Source: Collinsella sp. (GTDB taxonomy: Bacteria; Actinomycetota; Coriobacteriia; Coriobacteriales; Coriobacteriaceae). From it: a stretch of DNA of 33,499 bases. The notes beneath the pieces are model-generated. The model ran no database searches. It saw only the letters and a list, made by a program, of their open reading frames with translations, and was not told where the DNA came from. Every line of letters starts with the position of its first letter. Within the stretch, counting starts at the first letter, position 1. Location: positions 1-33,499 of the forward strand of contig JAHYYL010000021.1 in NCBI GenBank assembly GCA_019424965.1, given 5' to 3'. Both the position numbers and the translations under genes were made by a program. Positions 8,431 through 16,542 of the stretch are shown here, piece after piece.

Positions 8431-9198
8431 CTACTCGCCTGCCTTAACGACCATAGAGGCGAAGTCGGCAGCCTTGAGCGAAGCGCCGCCCACGAGGGCG
8501 CCGTCAACGTCGGGCTTGGCGACGAGCTCGGCAATGTTGCCGGGCTTAGCGGAACCACCGTACAGGACGCGGATACCGTCGGCGAGCTCCTCGCCAAACA
8601 TCTCCTTGAGGGTCTCACGGATAGCGCCGCAGACCTCCTGAGCGTCCTCGGCGGTAGCGGTCTTGCCGGTGCCGATGGCCCAGATGGGCTCGTAGGCGAC
8701 GACGACCTGCTTGGGGCAGGTGATCTCAAGACCAGCAAGGCCAGCTTTGACCTGGTTCACGACGTGCTCGACATAGGTGCCAGCCTCGCGGACCTCGAGG
8801 GACTCGCCGCAGCAGAAGACGGGAACAAGACCGGCGGCAACGAGGGCCTTGGCCTTCTTGTTCTGGTCCTCGTCGGTCTCGTGGAAGTAGTCGCGACGCT
8901 CGGAGTGACCGATGATGCAGTAGGTGCAGCCAGCGGACTTGAGCATGTCGCAAGAGGACTCACCGGTGAAGGCACCCTTGGCCTCCCAGTACACGTTCTG
9001 TGCACCGAGGGCGATGGGGGCAGCCTGAATGCGGTCATGAACCGTGGTGATGTCAATGGTCGGAGGGCAGACGAGCACCTCGACGCCAGCCGGAACCTCG
9101 GGCAGAGCCTGAGCCAGCTCGTCGGCGAGCTTGGCGGCCTCGGCGACGTCGTTGTTCATCTTCCAGTTACCAGCGATAAGAAGGGTGCGATTAGGCAT
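8431..9198 (-). CDS. tpiA: triosephosphate isomerase
   Basis: Interconverts dihydroxyacetone phosphate and glyceraldehyde 3-phosphate. I choose the ATG at 9198, giving 255 residues, because the protein then opens with MPNRTLLIAGNWKMN as in the family. The longer frame adds 21 unrelated residues. The catalytic residues are visible: Lys13 in NWKMN, His98 in IIGHSERR, and the glutamate in VVAYEPIWAIGTG. The phosphate-binding VLYGGSAKPGN and VDGALVGGASL segments are near the C-terminus. The start overlaps the pgk end by 8 bases (ATGCCTAA), indicating translational coupling. Confidence 0.96.
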   Translation of the reverse strand: MPNRTLLIAGNWKMNNDVAEAAKLADELAQALPEVPAGVEVLVCPPTIDITTVHDRIQAAPIALGAQNVYWEAKGAFTGESSCDMLKSAGCTYCIIGHSERRDYFHETDEDQNKKAKALVAAGLVPVFCCGESLEVREAGTYVEHVVNQVKAGLAGLEITCPKQVVVAYEPIWAIGTGKTATAEDAQEVCGAIRETLKEMFGEELADGIRVLYGGSAKPGNIAELVAKPDVDGALVGGASLKAADFASMVVKAGE

Positions 9199-10381
9199 CG
9201 AGAAGCGCCTCCACTCCGGGCAGGGCCTTACCCTCGACGAGCTCCATGGAAGCGCCACCACCGGTGGAGATCCAGCTCATCTTGTCGGCCAGGTTGAACT
9301 TGTTGACAGCCGCGACAGAGTCACCACCGCCGATGATCGAGGTGCAGTCGGCCTCGGCGACGGCCTCGGCAATAGCCTGGGTGCCGTGAGCGAAGTTGTC
9401 GAACTCGAAGACGCCCATGGGGCCGTTCCAGAACACGGTCTTGGCGCCCTTGACGGCCTCGGCGTAGAGCTCCTCGGTCTTGGGGCCGATGTCCATGCCC
9501 TCACGATCGTCGGGGATAGCGTCGGAAGCGACAACCTCGGGAACAGCGTCCTCGCCAAAGTGATCGGCAACGCGGTTGTCGATGGGGAGCAGGATCTTAA
9601 CGCCCTTTTCCTCGGCCTTCTTGAGCATCTCGCCGGCGCGCTCGACCCAGTCCTCTTCCTTGAGGGACTGACCGACGGTCAGGCCCTGAGCCAGGAAGAA
9701 GGTGTAGGCCATGCCGCCACCGATGATCAGGGTGTCAGCGGAGTCGATGAGGTGATCGAGAACGCCGATCTTGGAGGAAACCTTGGAACCGCCGACGATA
9801 GCGACGAAGGGGCGCTCGGGCTCGGCGAAGATGCCGGTCAGCGTGTCGACCTCCTTCTCGAGCAGGAAGCCGGCGACGGCAGGCAGGTAGGCGGCGGGGC
9901 CCACGACGGAACCCTGGGCGCGGTGAGCGGTGCCGAAGGCATCGAGAACGAAGACGTCACCATAGGAAGCGAGCTTCTTGGCGATCTCGGGATCGTTCTT
10001 CTTCTCACGCTTGTCGAAACGGACGTTCTCGAGAACGAGGACCTTGCCCGGCTCGACGGCGGCGACAGCCTCAGCAGCCTTCTCGCCGTAGGTGTCGGCG
10101 ACAAAGGCAACATCGAGACCAGAGAGCTCAGCGAGCTTCTTGGCGACAGGCTCAAGGGAGAGCTCAGGCTGGAAGCCGGTGCCCTCGGGACGGCCGAGGT
10201 GGCTCATGAGGATGACGCGAGCGTTGTGCTCAACGAGGTAGTTGATGGTGGGCAGGGCAGCCTTGATGCGGGTGGTGTCGCCAACGACGCCATCCTTGAT
10301 AGGCACGTTGAAGTCAACGCGGACGAGAGCGCGCTTGCCGTCGACATCGATGTCGCGGACGGTCTTCTTGGTAAAGGCCAT
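9191..10381 (-). CDS. pgk: phosphoglycerate kinase
   Basis: Makes ATP and 3-phosphoglycerate from 1,3-bisphosphoglycerate and ADP. The start at 10381 gives 396 residues beginning MAFTKKTVRDIDVDGKRALV, as expected for the family. An upstream in-frame start would add 12 residues. Visible motifs are RVDFNVPIKDG near the N-terminus, SHLGRPEG in the substrate domain, IVGGSKVSSKI, GGGMAYTFF, and the ATP-binding GGGDSVAAV followed by STGGGASMELVEGK. It is separated from gap by a strong terminator and a second hairpin, so it needs read-through or its own promoter. It overlaps tpiA by 8 bases. Confidence 0.96.
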   Translation of the reverse strand: MAFTKKTVRDIDVDGKRALVRVDFNVPIKDGVVGDTTRIKAALPTINYLVEHNARVILMSHLGRPEGTGFQPELSLEPVAKKLAELSGLDVAFVADTYGEKAAEAVAAVEPGKVLVLENVRFDKREKKNDPEIAKKLASYGDVFVLDAFGTAHRAQGSVVGPAAYLPAVAGFLLEKEVDTLTGIFAEPERPFVAIVGGSKVSSKIGVLDHLIDSADTLIIGGGMAYTFFLAQGLTVGQSLKEEDWVERAGEMLKKAEEKGVKILLPIDNRVADHFGEDAVPEVVASDAIPDDREGMDIGPKTEELYAEAVKGAKTVFWNGPMGVFEFDNFAHGTQAIAEAVAEADCTSIIGGGDSVAAVNKFNLADKMSWISTGGGASMELVEGKALPGVEALLDA

Positions 10382-10404
10382 GTTTGCTTCTACCTTTCGT
10401 ACGT

Positions 10405-10427
10405 GTCTGCCTCCCATTACGGCAGAC
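10405..10427 (-). other. leader hairpin upstream of pgk
   Basis: Perfect 7-bp arms GTCTGCC (10405-10411) and GGCAGAC (10421-10427) around a 9-base loop lie 24 bases before the pgk ATG. The hairpin directly follows the gap terminator. It could protect the 5' end of a processed pgk-tpiA-gpmI message. No convincing promoter is visible in this gap. Confidence 0.4.
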
Positions 10428-10439
10428 GATTTCCTATAA

Positions 10440-10484
10440 AAAGGGCGCGACCCTAGGGTGTAAGCCCTATAAGGCCGCGCCCTT
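10440..10484 (-). terminator. rho-independent terminator after gap
   Basis: On the minus strand AAGGGCGCGGCC pairs across an imperfect long stem with GGGTCGCGCCCTT, and TTTTTAT covers the stem end and its tail. It begins 38 bases past the gap stop. It should make gap messages more abundant than the downstream pgk-tpiA-gpmI message. Confidence 0.85.
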
Positions 10485-10521
10485 CTTTAGACGCTCAACG
10501 AGCTATTCGCTAAAAGCTAAA

Positions 10522-11547
10522 TTAAGCAACGAACTTCTCGAAGTACTTGATGGTGCGGACCATCTGAGAGGTGTAAGAGTTCTCGTTGTCGTACCAAGAG
10601 GTGACCTGAACGAGGGTCTGGCCGTTGCCGAGATCAGAGCACATGGTCTGAGTGGCGTCGAAGATGGAGCCGTGGGTCTCGCCGATGATGTCGGTGGAGA
10701 CGATGTCGTCCTCGTTGTAACCGAAGGTCTCGGAGATGGTGGCAGCGTAGGCCTTCATAGCGGCGTTGACCTCGTCGACGGTGACCTTCTTGTCAACGAC
10801 AGCGTAGAGGTTGGTGATGGAGCCGGTCGGCGTCGGGACGCGCTGGGCGGCACCGATGAGCTTACCGTTGAGCTCGGGGAGAACCAGGCCGATAGCCTTG
10901 GCAGCACCGGTGGTGTTGGGGACGATGTTGACGGCGCAGGCGCGGCTACGACGCTTGTTGCCCTTGCGCTGCGGGCCGTCGAGCGGCATCTGGTCGCCAG
11001 TCCAGGCGTGAATGGTGGTCATGATGCCGGACACGATGGGAGCGAAGTCGTTCAGACCCTTGGCCATCGGGGCGAGGCAGTTGGTGGTGCAGGAAGCGGC
11101 GGAGATGATGTTGTCCTCAGCGGTCAGCGTCTCGTGGTTGACGTTGTACACGATGGTGGGCAGATCGCTGCCTGCCGGAGCGGAGATGACGACCTTCTTG
11201 GCGCCAGCGTTGATGTGGGCCTGAGCCTTAGCCTTGCTGGTGTAGAAGCCGGTGCACTCGAGAACGACGTCGACGTCGAGGTCGCCCCAAGGCAGGTTGT
11301 TGGCGTCGGCCTCCTTGTAGATCTTGATCTCCTTGCCGTCAACGGTGATGGAATCCTCGCCAGCAACGACCTCGTGATCGCGAGCGTAGTTGCCCTGCGT
11401 GGAGTCGTACTTCAGCAGGTAAGCGAGCATATCGGGAGAGGTGAGGTCGTTGATAGCGACAATCTCGGAGCCCTCATGACCGAACATCTGACGGAAAGCC
11501 AGACGACCGATGCGACCGAAGCCGTTAATAGCAACCTTTACTGCCAT
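10522..11547 (-). CDS. gap: glyceraldehyde-3-phosphate dehydrogenase
   Basis: Oxidises and phosphorylates glyceraldehyde 3-phosphate with NAD. The start at 11547 gives 341 residues and has AAGGAG 5-6 bases upstream. The longer frame adds an unrelated leader. The Rossmann motif AINGFGRIGRLAFRQ starts at residue 6; Asp34 (AIND) favours NAD over NADP. The catalytic Cys153 is in SAASCTTNCLAP and the partner His180 in MTTIHAWTGDQ. The phosphate-binding NTTGAAKAIGLVLPELNGKL and QRVPTPTGS segments follow. It has a terminator downstream and a promoter region upstream, so it is probably transcribed separately from whiA. Confidence 0.97.
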   Translation of the reverse strand: MAVKVAINGFGRIGRLAFRQMFGHEGSEIVAINDLTSPDMLAYLLKYDSTQGNYARDHEVVAGEDSITVDGKEIKIYKEADANNLPWGDLDVDVVLECTGFYTSKAKAQAHINAGAKKVVISAPAGSDLPTIVYNVNHETLTAEDNIISAASCTTNCLAPMAKGLNDFAPIVSGIMTTIHAWTGDQMPLDGPQRKGNKRRSRACAVNIVPNTTGAAKAIGLVLPELNGKLIGAAQRVPTPTGSITNLYAVVDKKVTVDEVNAAMKAYAATISETFGYNEDDIVSTDIIGETHGSIFDATQTMCSDLGNGQTLVQVTSWYDNENSYTSQMVRTIKYFEKFVA

Positions 11548-11619
11548 TGTGTCTCCTTTCGTAAGGCCCCCGCAAGCTACAGCGCCCGCCGTTGAGGCCC
11601 ACAAACTAACCACTCGCCT

Positions 11620-11625
11620 AATATA
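11620..11625 (-). promoter_or_regulatory. possible -10 element for gap
   Basis: TATATT on the minus strand, about 73 bases before the gap start, lies in an AT-rich stretch of the otherwise GC-rich region. No good -35 hexamer is seen 16-18 bases upstream, so the call is tentative. Confidence 0.35.
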
Positions 11626-11681
11626 CCTTTTTTTGGACTTGAATTTCACGAGAATAGTCGAAATTGAAAATCAAATTTACG

Positions 11682-11695
11682 TTAAAACGTTTTAA
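11682..11695. promoter_or_regulatory. 14-bp perfect palindrome upstream of gap
   Basis: TTAAAACGTTTTAA is a perfect palindrome with a central CG. LacI-family repressors often bind palindromes with a central CG, so this is a candidate operator for glycolytic control. It lies 135 bases upstream of the gap start and 46 bases past the whiA stop. In AT-rich DNA a chance palindrome is possible. Confidence 0.4.
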
Positions 11696-11740
11696 AGAAT
11701 AAAATAGCAGCTAAATCCGTGTATAAGTCGATATTTTAAA

Positions 11741-12670
11741 CTACCCGTTTGCTTCAATGAGCTTTTCAAGCCGTAAAACACGATGGTAGAGGGCCGACTT
11801 CGACAAGGGAGGGTCAGCCATCTCCCCTAAATCACGCAGCGACAGATCGGGATAGCGCTCGCGCAGGTCGCAAAAGACCGCCAAGGCATCCGGAAGCGCA
11901 TCGCGAAGGCCGCGCTGCTCGAGCTCATCGATAAGCGCAAGCTGATGTTGGGCAGCACCGGCGCTTCTGGTCTGGTTGGCGAGCTCGGCGTTCACGCGAC
12001 GGTTCACATCGTTCTTAACCAACTTGACCGCGCGCGCCTCCTCAATCTCGGCAACGCTGCGCTTGGCACCAATCAGCTTTAATAGATGCTCGATTTCCTC
12101 GGCGCTCTTAATGTAGACAGCAAAGGACCCGCGCCGCGCGTTAACGCGCGCATGGACCCCAATCTGCTCCAATAGATCGCAAAGTCCCCGAGCATACTGC
12201 TCGCCCTGCACCGCGATCTCCAAATGAAAGTCGCCGCGGGGATCGGCCACGAAACCGCCCGCAATGAGCGCGCCGCGGATGTAGGCAAGCCTGCAGCAGG
12301 GACGGGCAACGATGTGCCGGGGAACACCGGCGACGAGCCCTCCCCTGCGGTCGAGAATGCCCAGCAGCACCAGAGCCTTGTCCAGGTCGGGTTGATCGGG
12401 CAGGGTAATGAGATAGTTACGGACCTTATGCAAGACCGATTTACGAACGGTGAATTCCGTTTTGAGCTTAAGGATGCGATGCGTCAGCGTGATCATCGTG
12501 CGCGCGACGGCGCCCGTCTCGGTCGCCACCGTCAAACGATACCGCCCGGAGCCGGCCAGCGAAAGTGTACCGCTCACACGCGTCAGGGCGGCAAGCGTCG
12601 ACAAATCGCAGTATTCACATTCGGGTTCGCAGCGCGCGAGCTCGTCACGCACCTCGGCGGTAAACGACAT
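11741..12670 (-). CDS. whiA: DNA-binding protein WhiA
   Basis: WhiA is a conserved Gram-positive DNA-binding protein that regulates sporulation-septation genes in Streptomyces and affects division in Bacillus. The 309-residue product matches the family length. It opens with MSFTAEVRDELAR and has the homing-endonuclease-like domain through about 200 (GILDRRGGLVAG and CCRLAYIRGALIAGGFVADP). The C-terminal helix-turn-helix region includes VKNDVNRRVNAELANQTRSA and LRDLGEMADPPLSKSALYHR. It starts 6 bases after the rapZ stop. The yvcK gene normally found between these two is absent. Its targets in this organism cannot be inferred. Confidence 0.95.
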   Translation of the reverse strand: MSFTAEVRDELARCEPECEYCDLSTLAALTRVSGTLSLAGSGRYRLTVATETGAVARTMITLTHRILKLKTEFTVRKSVLHKVRNYLITLPDQPDLDKALVLLGILDRRGGLVAGVPRHIVARPCCRLAYIRGALIAGGFVADPRGDFHLEIAVQGEQYARGLCDLLEQIGVHARVNARRGSFAVYIKSAEEIEHLLKLIGAKRSVAEIEEARAVKLVKNDVNRRVNAELANQTRSAGAAQHQLALIDELEQRGLRDALPDALAVFCDLRERYPDLSLRDLGEMADPPLSKSALYHRVLRLEKLIEANG

Positions 12671-12676
12671 GCAGGC

Positions 12677-13540
12677 CTATGCTTTCGTGTTCGCGCGTGA
12701 CAGGTCGCGATGGGAAATGCTCACGTGATACTGGGCACCTTCCAAATAACGTGCCGTGGCCTCGGCGATGGCAACGCTGCGGTGTTGACCGCCCGTGCAA
12801 CCGATGGCAATAGAAAGTTGCGGCTTGCCCTCCGCGATATAGCCGGGCATGACCGTATCGAGCAGCTGCGTCCAGGCCTTCCAGAACTCCTGGGTTTTGG
12901 GATGGTCTAAGACAAAATCGGAGACCTTCTTATCGAGGCCGGTCATCGTGCGCATCTCGGGATCGTAGAACGGATTAGGCAGGAAGCGGACGTCGATCAT
13001 AATGTCCGCCTCGACGGGCATGCCGTGCTTAAAGCCAAACGAGAACACATGGACGTCCATGAGCTGTTGGTCGGACAGTTCGGAAAATGCCATACGTAGC
13101 TTGTTGCGCAGCGCAGAGGTGCGTAGGCGGCTCGTGTCGATAATCATATCGGCTCGATCGCGCACACCCTGCAGCTGCAGGCGCTCGCGCTGAATCGCAT
13201 CGGCCGTAGTCTCCCCCGGCTTGGCAATGGGATGACGGCGGCGATTTTCGCTGTAGCGACGAATCAGTACCTCGTCAGAAGCCTCCAGGAACACGATGTC
13301 GCAGCTCATCTCGCGCTCTTCGAGCGCGGCGACCGCATCGAGCACGGCGAGATGCCTGCCCACGCCCGTATTAATGCCGACGAGCTCGGCAAGCTGGGCG
13401 ATCAGACGCGGAGGCAGGTTATCGATGCAAAAATAGCCCATGTCCTCGAACACGTGCATGGCCTGCGTGCGGCCCGATCCGGACATTCCGGTGATGATGA
13501 CGATATCGGGGATGCGCTCCGAGCGCTCCGCCGCATCCAT
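12677..13540 (-). CDS. rapZ: RapZ/YvcJ-family nucleotide-binding protein
   Basis: P-loop protein of the RapZ/YvcJ family. In E. coli RapZ controls amino-sugar synthesis through the GlmZ small RNA; the role in actinobacteria is less clear. I choose the ATG at 13540 (287 residues), preceded by a GGGAG site at 5 bases; the longer frame adds 18 residues. The Walker A motif is GMSGSGRT (about 18-25), with Arg instead of Lys as I recall for actinobacterial members. The family motif MGYFCIDNLPP follows. The C-terminal domain has FKHGMPVEADIMIDVRFLPNP and GCTGGQHRSV. It forms a two-gene unit with whiA. Confidence 0.93.
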   Translation of the reverse strand: MDAAERSERIPDIVIITGMSGSGRTQAMHVFEDMGYFCIDNLPPRLIAQLAELVGINTGVGRHLAVLDAVAALEEREMSCDIVFLEASDEVLIRRYSENRRRHPIAKPGETTADAIQRERLQLQGVRDRADMIIDTSRLRTSALRNKLRMAFSELSDQQLMDVHVFSFGFKHGMPVEADIMIDVRFLPNPFYDPEMRTMTGLDKKVSDFVLDHPKTQEFWKAWTQLLDTVMPGYIAEGKPQLSIAIGCTGGQHRSVAIAEATARYLEGAQYHVSISHRDLSRANTKA

Positions 13541-13578
13541 GGCATCTCCCTTTTGCATGTGCTGCCTCCCGAAAACAA

Positions 13579-13608
13579 GCGCGGGACCCAGCAACCCGGA
13601 TCCCGCGC
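13579..13608 (-). terminator. rho-independent terminator after nanE
   Basis: Minus-strand arms GCGCGGGATCC and GGGTCCCGCGC pair almost perfectly, followed by TTGTTTTC. It lies 51 bases past the nanE stop and ends the nan/sat operon before rapZ. Confidence 0.82.
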
Positions 13609-13659
13609 GGTCAATTGCCTTTATTGAGTATACCGCCCCGAGCGGATACGAGGCCTGTC

Positions 13660-14346
13660 TTACGCCTCAAGCGCAGCCTTGAACCAACTTGTACTACTCG
13701 TGGGGTGCGTGATGGCGGTGCCGACGACAACGGCCCAGGCGCCAGCATCGATCGCGGCGCGAGCCTCCTCGGGCGTATGCACGCGACCCTCGCAAATGAT
13801 GGGAAGGCCGGGGAATTCCTCGGTCGCCTGACGCAGGAGCGGCAGGTCGGGGCCATCGGCCATGGTGCAGTCGATGGCGGCGACACCGTGAGAGAGCGTG
13901 GTAGATACCAGGTCGAAGCCCATATCAACCGCACGGCGAATGTCCTCGATGGTGGCACAATCCGCCATCAGGAGCACACCCTCCTCGTGCAGCGGACGGA
14001 AGGTATCCTCGACCGTCTTGCCATCGGGGCGCGGACGATCGGTGGCATCGATCGCCACGATATCGGCACCAGCAGCAACGCAGGCGCGGGCGTGACGCAG
14101 CGTCGGCGTGATGTAAACGCCCTCGTGTCCATCCTTCCATAGGCCAATAACAGGAACCTCACAGCGACCCTTAATGGCGGCAATGTCGGCAAGGCCCTGG
14201 CAGCGAATGGCGGCGGCGCCGCCGAGTTCGCAAGCGCGAGACATTTGAGCCATGGTCTCGGGCGTACGAAGCGGCTCGCCCATATACGCCTGAACGCTCA
14301 CGACGAGCTTACCCTTCAGGGATTGAATCAAAGGATCGACGGTCAT
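13660..14346 (-). CDS. nanE: N-acetylmannosamine-6-phosphate 2-epimerase
   Basis: Converts ManNAc-6-P to GlcNAc-6-P, the third cytoplasmic step of sialic-acid catabolism. The 228-residue TIM-barrel protein matches the NanE family. Visible segments are LVVSVQAYMGEPL near 14-26, GGAAAIRCQG near 42-51, IGLWKDGHEGVYITPT near 67-82 with the probable catalytic Lys at 71, GADIVAIDATDRPRPDG near 93-109, and ICEGRVHTPEEA near the C-terminus. The start is 70 bases after the nanK stop, with an AAAGG site upstream. It is the last gene of the operon, directly before the terminator. It strongly supports reading the neighbouring lyase and kinase as NanA and NanK. Confidence 0.93.
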   Translation of the reverse strand: MTVDPLIQSLKGKLVVSVQAYMGEPLRTPETMAQMSRACELGGAAAIRCQGLADIAAIKGRCEVPVIGLWKDGHEGVYITPTLRHARACVAAGADIVAIDATDRPRPDGKTVEDTFRPLHEEGVLLMADCATIEDIRRAVDMGFDLVSTTLSHGVAAIDCTMADGPDLPLLRQATEEFPGLPIICEGRVHTPEEARAAIDAGAWAVVVGTAITHPTSSTSWFKAALEA

Positions 14347-14369
14347 AAGGCTGCAACCTTTCTCAGAAC

Positions 14370-14400
14370 AGCCTCCCGAGGCGTGTTGTCTCGGGAGGCT
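14370..14400 (-). other. intercistronic hairpin between nanK and nanE
   Basis: Perfect 11-bp arms AGCCTCCCGAG (14370-14380) and CTCGGGAGGCT (14390-14400) around a 9-base loop. No T tract follows on the minus strand (TGTTCTGAG), so message processing or stabilisation is more likely than termination. Confidence 0.6.
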
Positions 14401-14416
14401 CCTACAGCAGATACGT

Positions 14417-15382
14417 TTACTTTAACGAAGCGAGAAGATGCTCGGCGGCACCGATGAGCGGAGCATCGCCCTCCAGAGACCCGATGAGAATCGGCGTGTC
14501 CTGGAGCGGATCGAGCGCCTGGCTGGCATAGCCCTCGTGCACCGAATCCTTCCACGTCTGCGAACGCCAATCGGGACCCTGATGAATTACGCCGCCCGAA
14601 AGCACGATGACCTCTGGATCCAGAATATTGGCAAGCGAGCCCAAGCTGGCGCCCAGCGCAAAGCCGGCGTCATGGATGACCTCGGTCGCCTTTGCGTCGC
14701 CAGCACGACACAGGTCGTTCACATCGCGACCGACCGAAGGACGGCTGGGGTCGACGCGGCCAAAACGCTCATCGTACATTCGACCAATGGAAGTGCCCGA
14801 AGCAACCGACTCCAGATGGCCGGAACGCCCGCAGGCGCAGGGAATGCCGGCGGCAGCCGAGCACTCGATGTGGCCCATATGGCCGGCAGCACCATGGAAG
14901 CCCTGCATCACGCGGCCGTTCTCGACATATGCGCCGCCGATGCCCGTGCCGATGCCAAGACACAAGACGGAGAACTTGCCCTTGCCGACGCCCCAGTGGG
15001 CCTCGCCCAGAGCATGAGCCTGCACGTCGCCTACGACGGCAACGGGAAGACCGAGGTCCTCGCGCAGACGCGGCCCCAACTGAACGCCGGACCAGCCGGG
15101 CATGATCTCATTGGCATACGCGATGGCGCCCGTCTTGGGATCGACGACGCCGGCGGCACCGATACCGACGCCAAGGACCTCGACATCGGGATTCGACTCG
15201 AGAGCAGCCTTGATGGACGCCTCGATACGCTGGAATACGGCCTCGCCGCCCTCCTGGGCCTCGGTAGGAACCTCGGCCTCAAAAACGGGATGGGGCACGC
15301 TGCCGTCAGCCGGGTACTCCATGATGGCAGTCGCGATCTTAGTTCCGCCGATATCGACAGAGCAGACGTACTTGTTCTCCAT
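14417..15382 (-). CDS. nanK: ROK-family kinase, probable N-acetylmannosamine kinase
   Basis: Expected to phosphorylate ManNAc released by the lyase next door. The 321 residues show the ATP motif DIGGTK at 10-15, the catalytic aspartate in GDVQAHALGE (Asp119), and GIGTGIGGAYVENGR near 143-157. The ROK zinc region runs from about 167 to 191, with His171, Cys182 and Cys184. The third canonical cysteine of CxCGxxGCxE is histidine (CACGRSGHLE, His189). The usual glutamate of the GEIGH motif is also replaced (GHMGH). An AAGGAG site lies 6 bases before the ATG. The family call is firm. ManNAc specificity is inferred from nanA and nanE; glucokinase-like activity is the alternative. Confidence 0.85.
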   Translation of the reverse strand: MENKYVCSVDIGGTKIATAIMEYPADGSVPHPVFEAEVPTEAQEGGEAVFQRIEASIKAALESNPDVEVLGVGIGAAGVVDPKTGAIAYANEIMPGWSGVQLGPRLREDLGLPVAVVGDVQAHALGEAHWGVGKGKFSVLCLGIGTGIGGAYVENGRVMQGFHGAAGHMGHIECSAAAGIPCACGRSGHLESVASGTSIGRMYDERFGRVDPSRPSVGRDVNDLCRAGDAKATEVIHDAGFALGASLGSLANILDPEVIVLSGGVIHQGPDWRSQTWKDSVHEGYASQALDPLQDTPILIGSLEGDAPLIGAAEHLLASLK

Positions 15383-15460
15383 GTCGCTCTCCTTCGGAGA
15401 TAAAAAACAACTATAGGAAATGCGCCGTCAGGCTAGCCGTCACAGCGCAGTAAAGGTTAT

Positions 15461-15547
15461 CCAGGTGCCCAAGATCGCCGAGAAACCGTGTGGCCATTGA
15501 CCTAATAGTCATGGCCACACGGTTGAACGGCGAGGTCGGGTGCCTGG
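15461..15547 (-). repeat. large nested palindrome between nanA and nanK
   Basis: Perfect 14-bp arms at 15484-15497 and 15511-15524 continue inward through TGAC and GTCA with a bulge. Imperfect outer arms lie at about 15461-15480 and 15528-15547. It occupies half of the 171-base gap between nanA and nanK. No T tract follows on the minus strand. Its overall shape resembles the 73-200 element, but the sequence does not. Confidence 0.7.
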
Positions 15548-15553
15548 GAAGCT

Positions 15554-16474
15554 TTACAGGAGACCGTTGTCCTGAAGGACCTTCCTAATCGCCTCGACGT
15601 TCTCGCCGGTCATGGCCTTCACCGGGCGCGGCATGGTCGGGCTGTCGAAGATGCCCATGAGGTTCATAGCGGTCTTGAAGGCGCCGACGCCACCGGCATA
15701 GCCCTGGACGCCCGAGGTGACATCCCAGATGTGGGAGATCTCGTTGAGGCGATCCTGCTCGGCCTTGACGGTAGCCCAGTCACCGGCCTGAGCGGCCTTC
15801 CACTGACGAACGTAGCCCTCGGGCTCAACGTTGGCAAGGCCCGGGACAGAACCGTCGGCGCCACCGAGGTAAGCGCCGTCGACGACAACCTCGTGACCGG
15901 TGAGGATACTCATCGGATGGCCGTTCTTCTCGTTCTCCTGAACGAGGTAGCGGAACGAGATGTCATCACCCGAGGAATCCTTGACGCCAGCAAGGACGCC
16001 CTCGGCGCCGAGCTTGGCAAGGAGCTTCCAGGGGAGCTTGGTGTGAACGCAGACGGGAATGTCATAGGCAAAGATGGGCAGGTCGAGCTCCTCGTGCAGG
16101 ATGCGGAAGTGCTCCTCGACCTCGGTCATGCCCTGCAGGGCATAGAACGGGCAGGTGGCGACAAGCGCATCGGCGCCCAGCTCCTGAGCGACCTTACCGT
16201 GCTCGATCATGCGCTCGGTCTCGGTATCGATGATGCCGACCAGAACAGGCACGCGGTGATCGACGATGCGCACGGCCTCGGCGATAATCTGGCGACGGCG
16301 CTCGTCGGTGGAGAAGACGACCTCGCCCGAGGATCCCAGGAAGAACAGGCCATCGACGCCGGCATCGATCATGCGGTTGATGCTGCGCTCAAAGGAGACA
16401 ACATCGAGCTGGTGATCTTCGGTATCGGGAACAACGACGGGAGGGATAACGCCGGTGAATTTCTGAGTTGCCAC
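15554..16474 (-). CDS. nanA: dihydrodipicolinate-synthase-family lyase, probable N-acetylneuraminate lyase
   Basis: Expected to cleave N-acetylneuraminate to ManNAc and pyruvate. I start it at the GTG at 16474, 6 bases after AAGGAG. This gives 306 residues; the longer frame adds 28 unrelated residues. The Schiff-base lysine is Lys165 (AGVKDSSGD) and the catalytic tyrosine Tyr137 (FAYDIP), matching E. coli NanA numbering. The carboxylate-binding motif is GSSGE at 47-51, where GSTGE is commoner. The YDIP motif replaces YNIP, so another 2-keto acid aldolase is possible on sequence alone. Linkage to nanK and nanE makes sialic acid the best substrate. Confidence 0.85.
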   Translation of the reverse strand: MATQKFTGVIPPVVVPDTEDHQLDVVSFERSINRMIDAGVDGLFFLGSSGEVVFSTDERRRQIIAEAVRIVDHRVPVLVGIIDTETERMIEHGKVAQELGADALVATCPFYALQGMTEVEEHFRILHEELDLPIFAYDIPVCVHTKLPWKLLAKLGAEGVLAGVKDSSGDDISFRYLVQENEKNGHPMSILTGHEVVVDGAYLGGADGSVPGLANVEPEGYVRQWKAAQAGDWATVKAEQDRLNEISHIWDVTSGVQGYAGGVGAFKTAMNLMGIFDSPTMPRPVKAMTGENVEAIRKVLQDNGLL

Positions 16475-16542
16475 AAGAATCTCCTTAGTTGTCTGGCGGG
16501 CGGCCCTATGCCACCCACTCTTGTTGGCAGTGTCCAGGCCGT

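Noticed and set aside
6830..8641. 603-codon plus-strand open frame opposite gpmI
   Set aside because: Antisense to a textbook phosphoglycerate mutase and begins inside its terminator.
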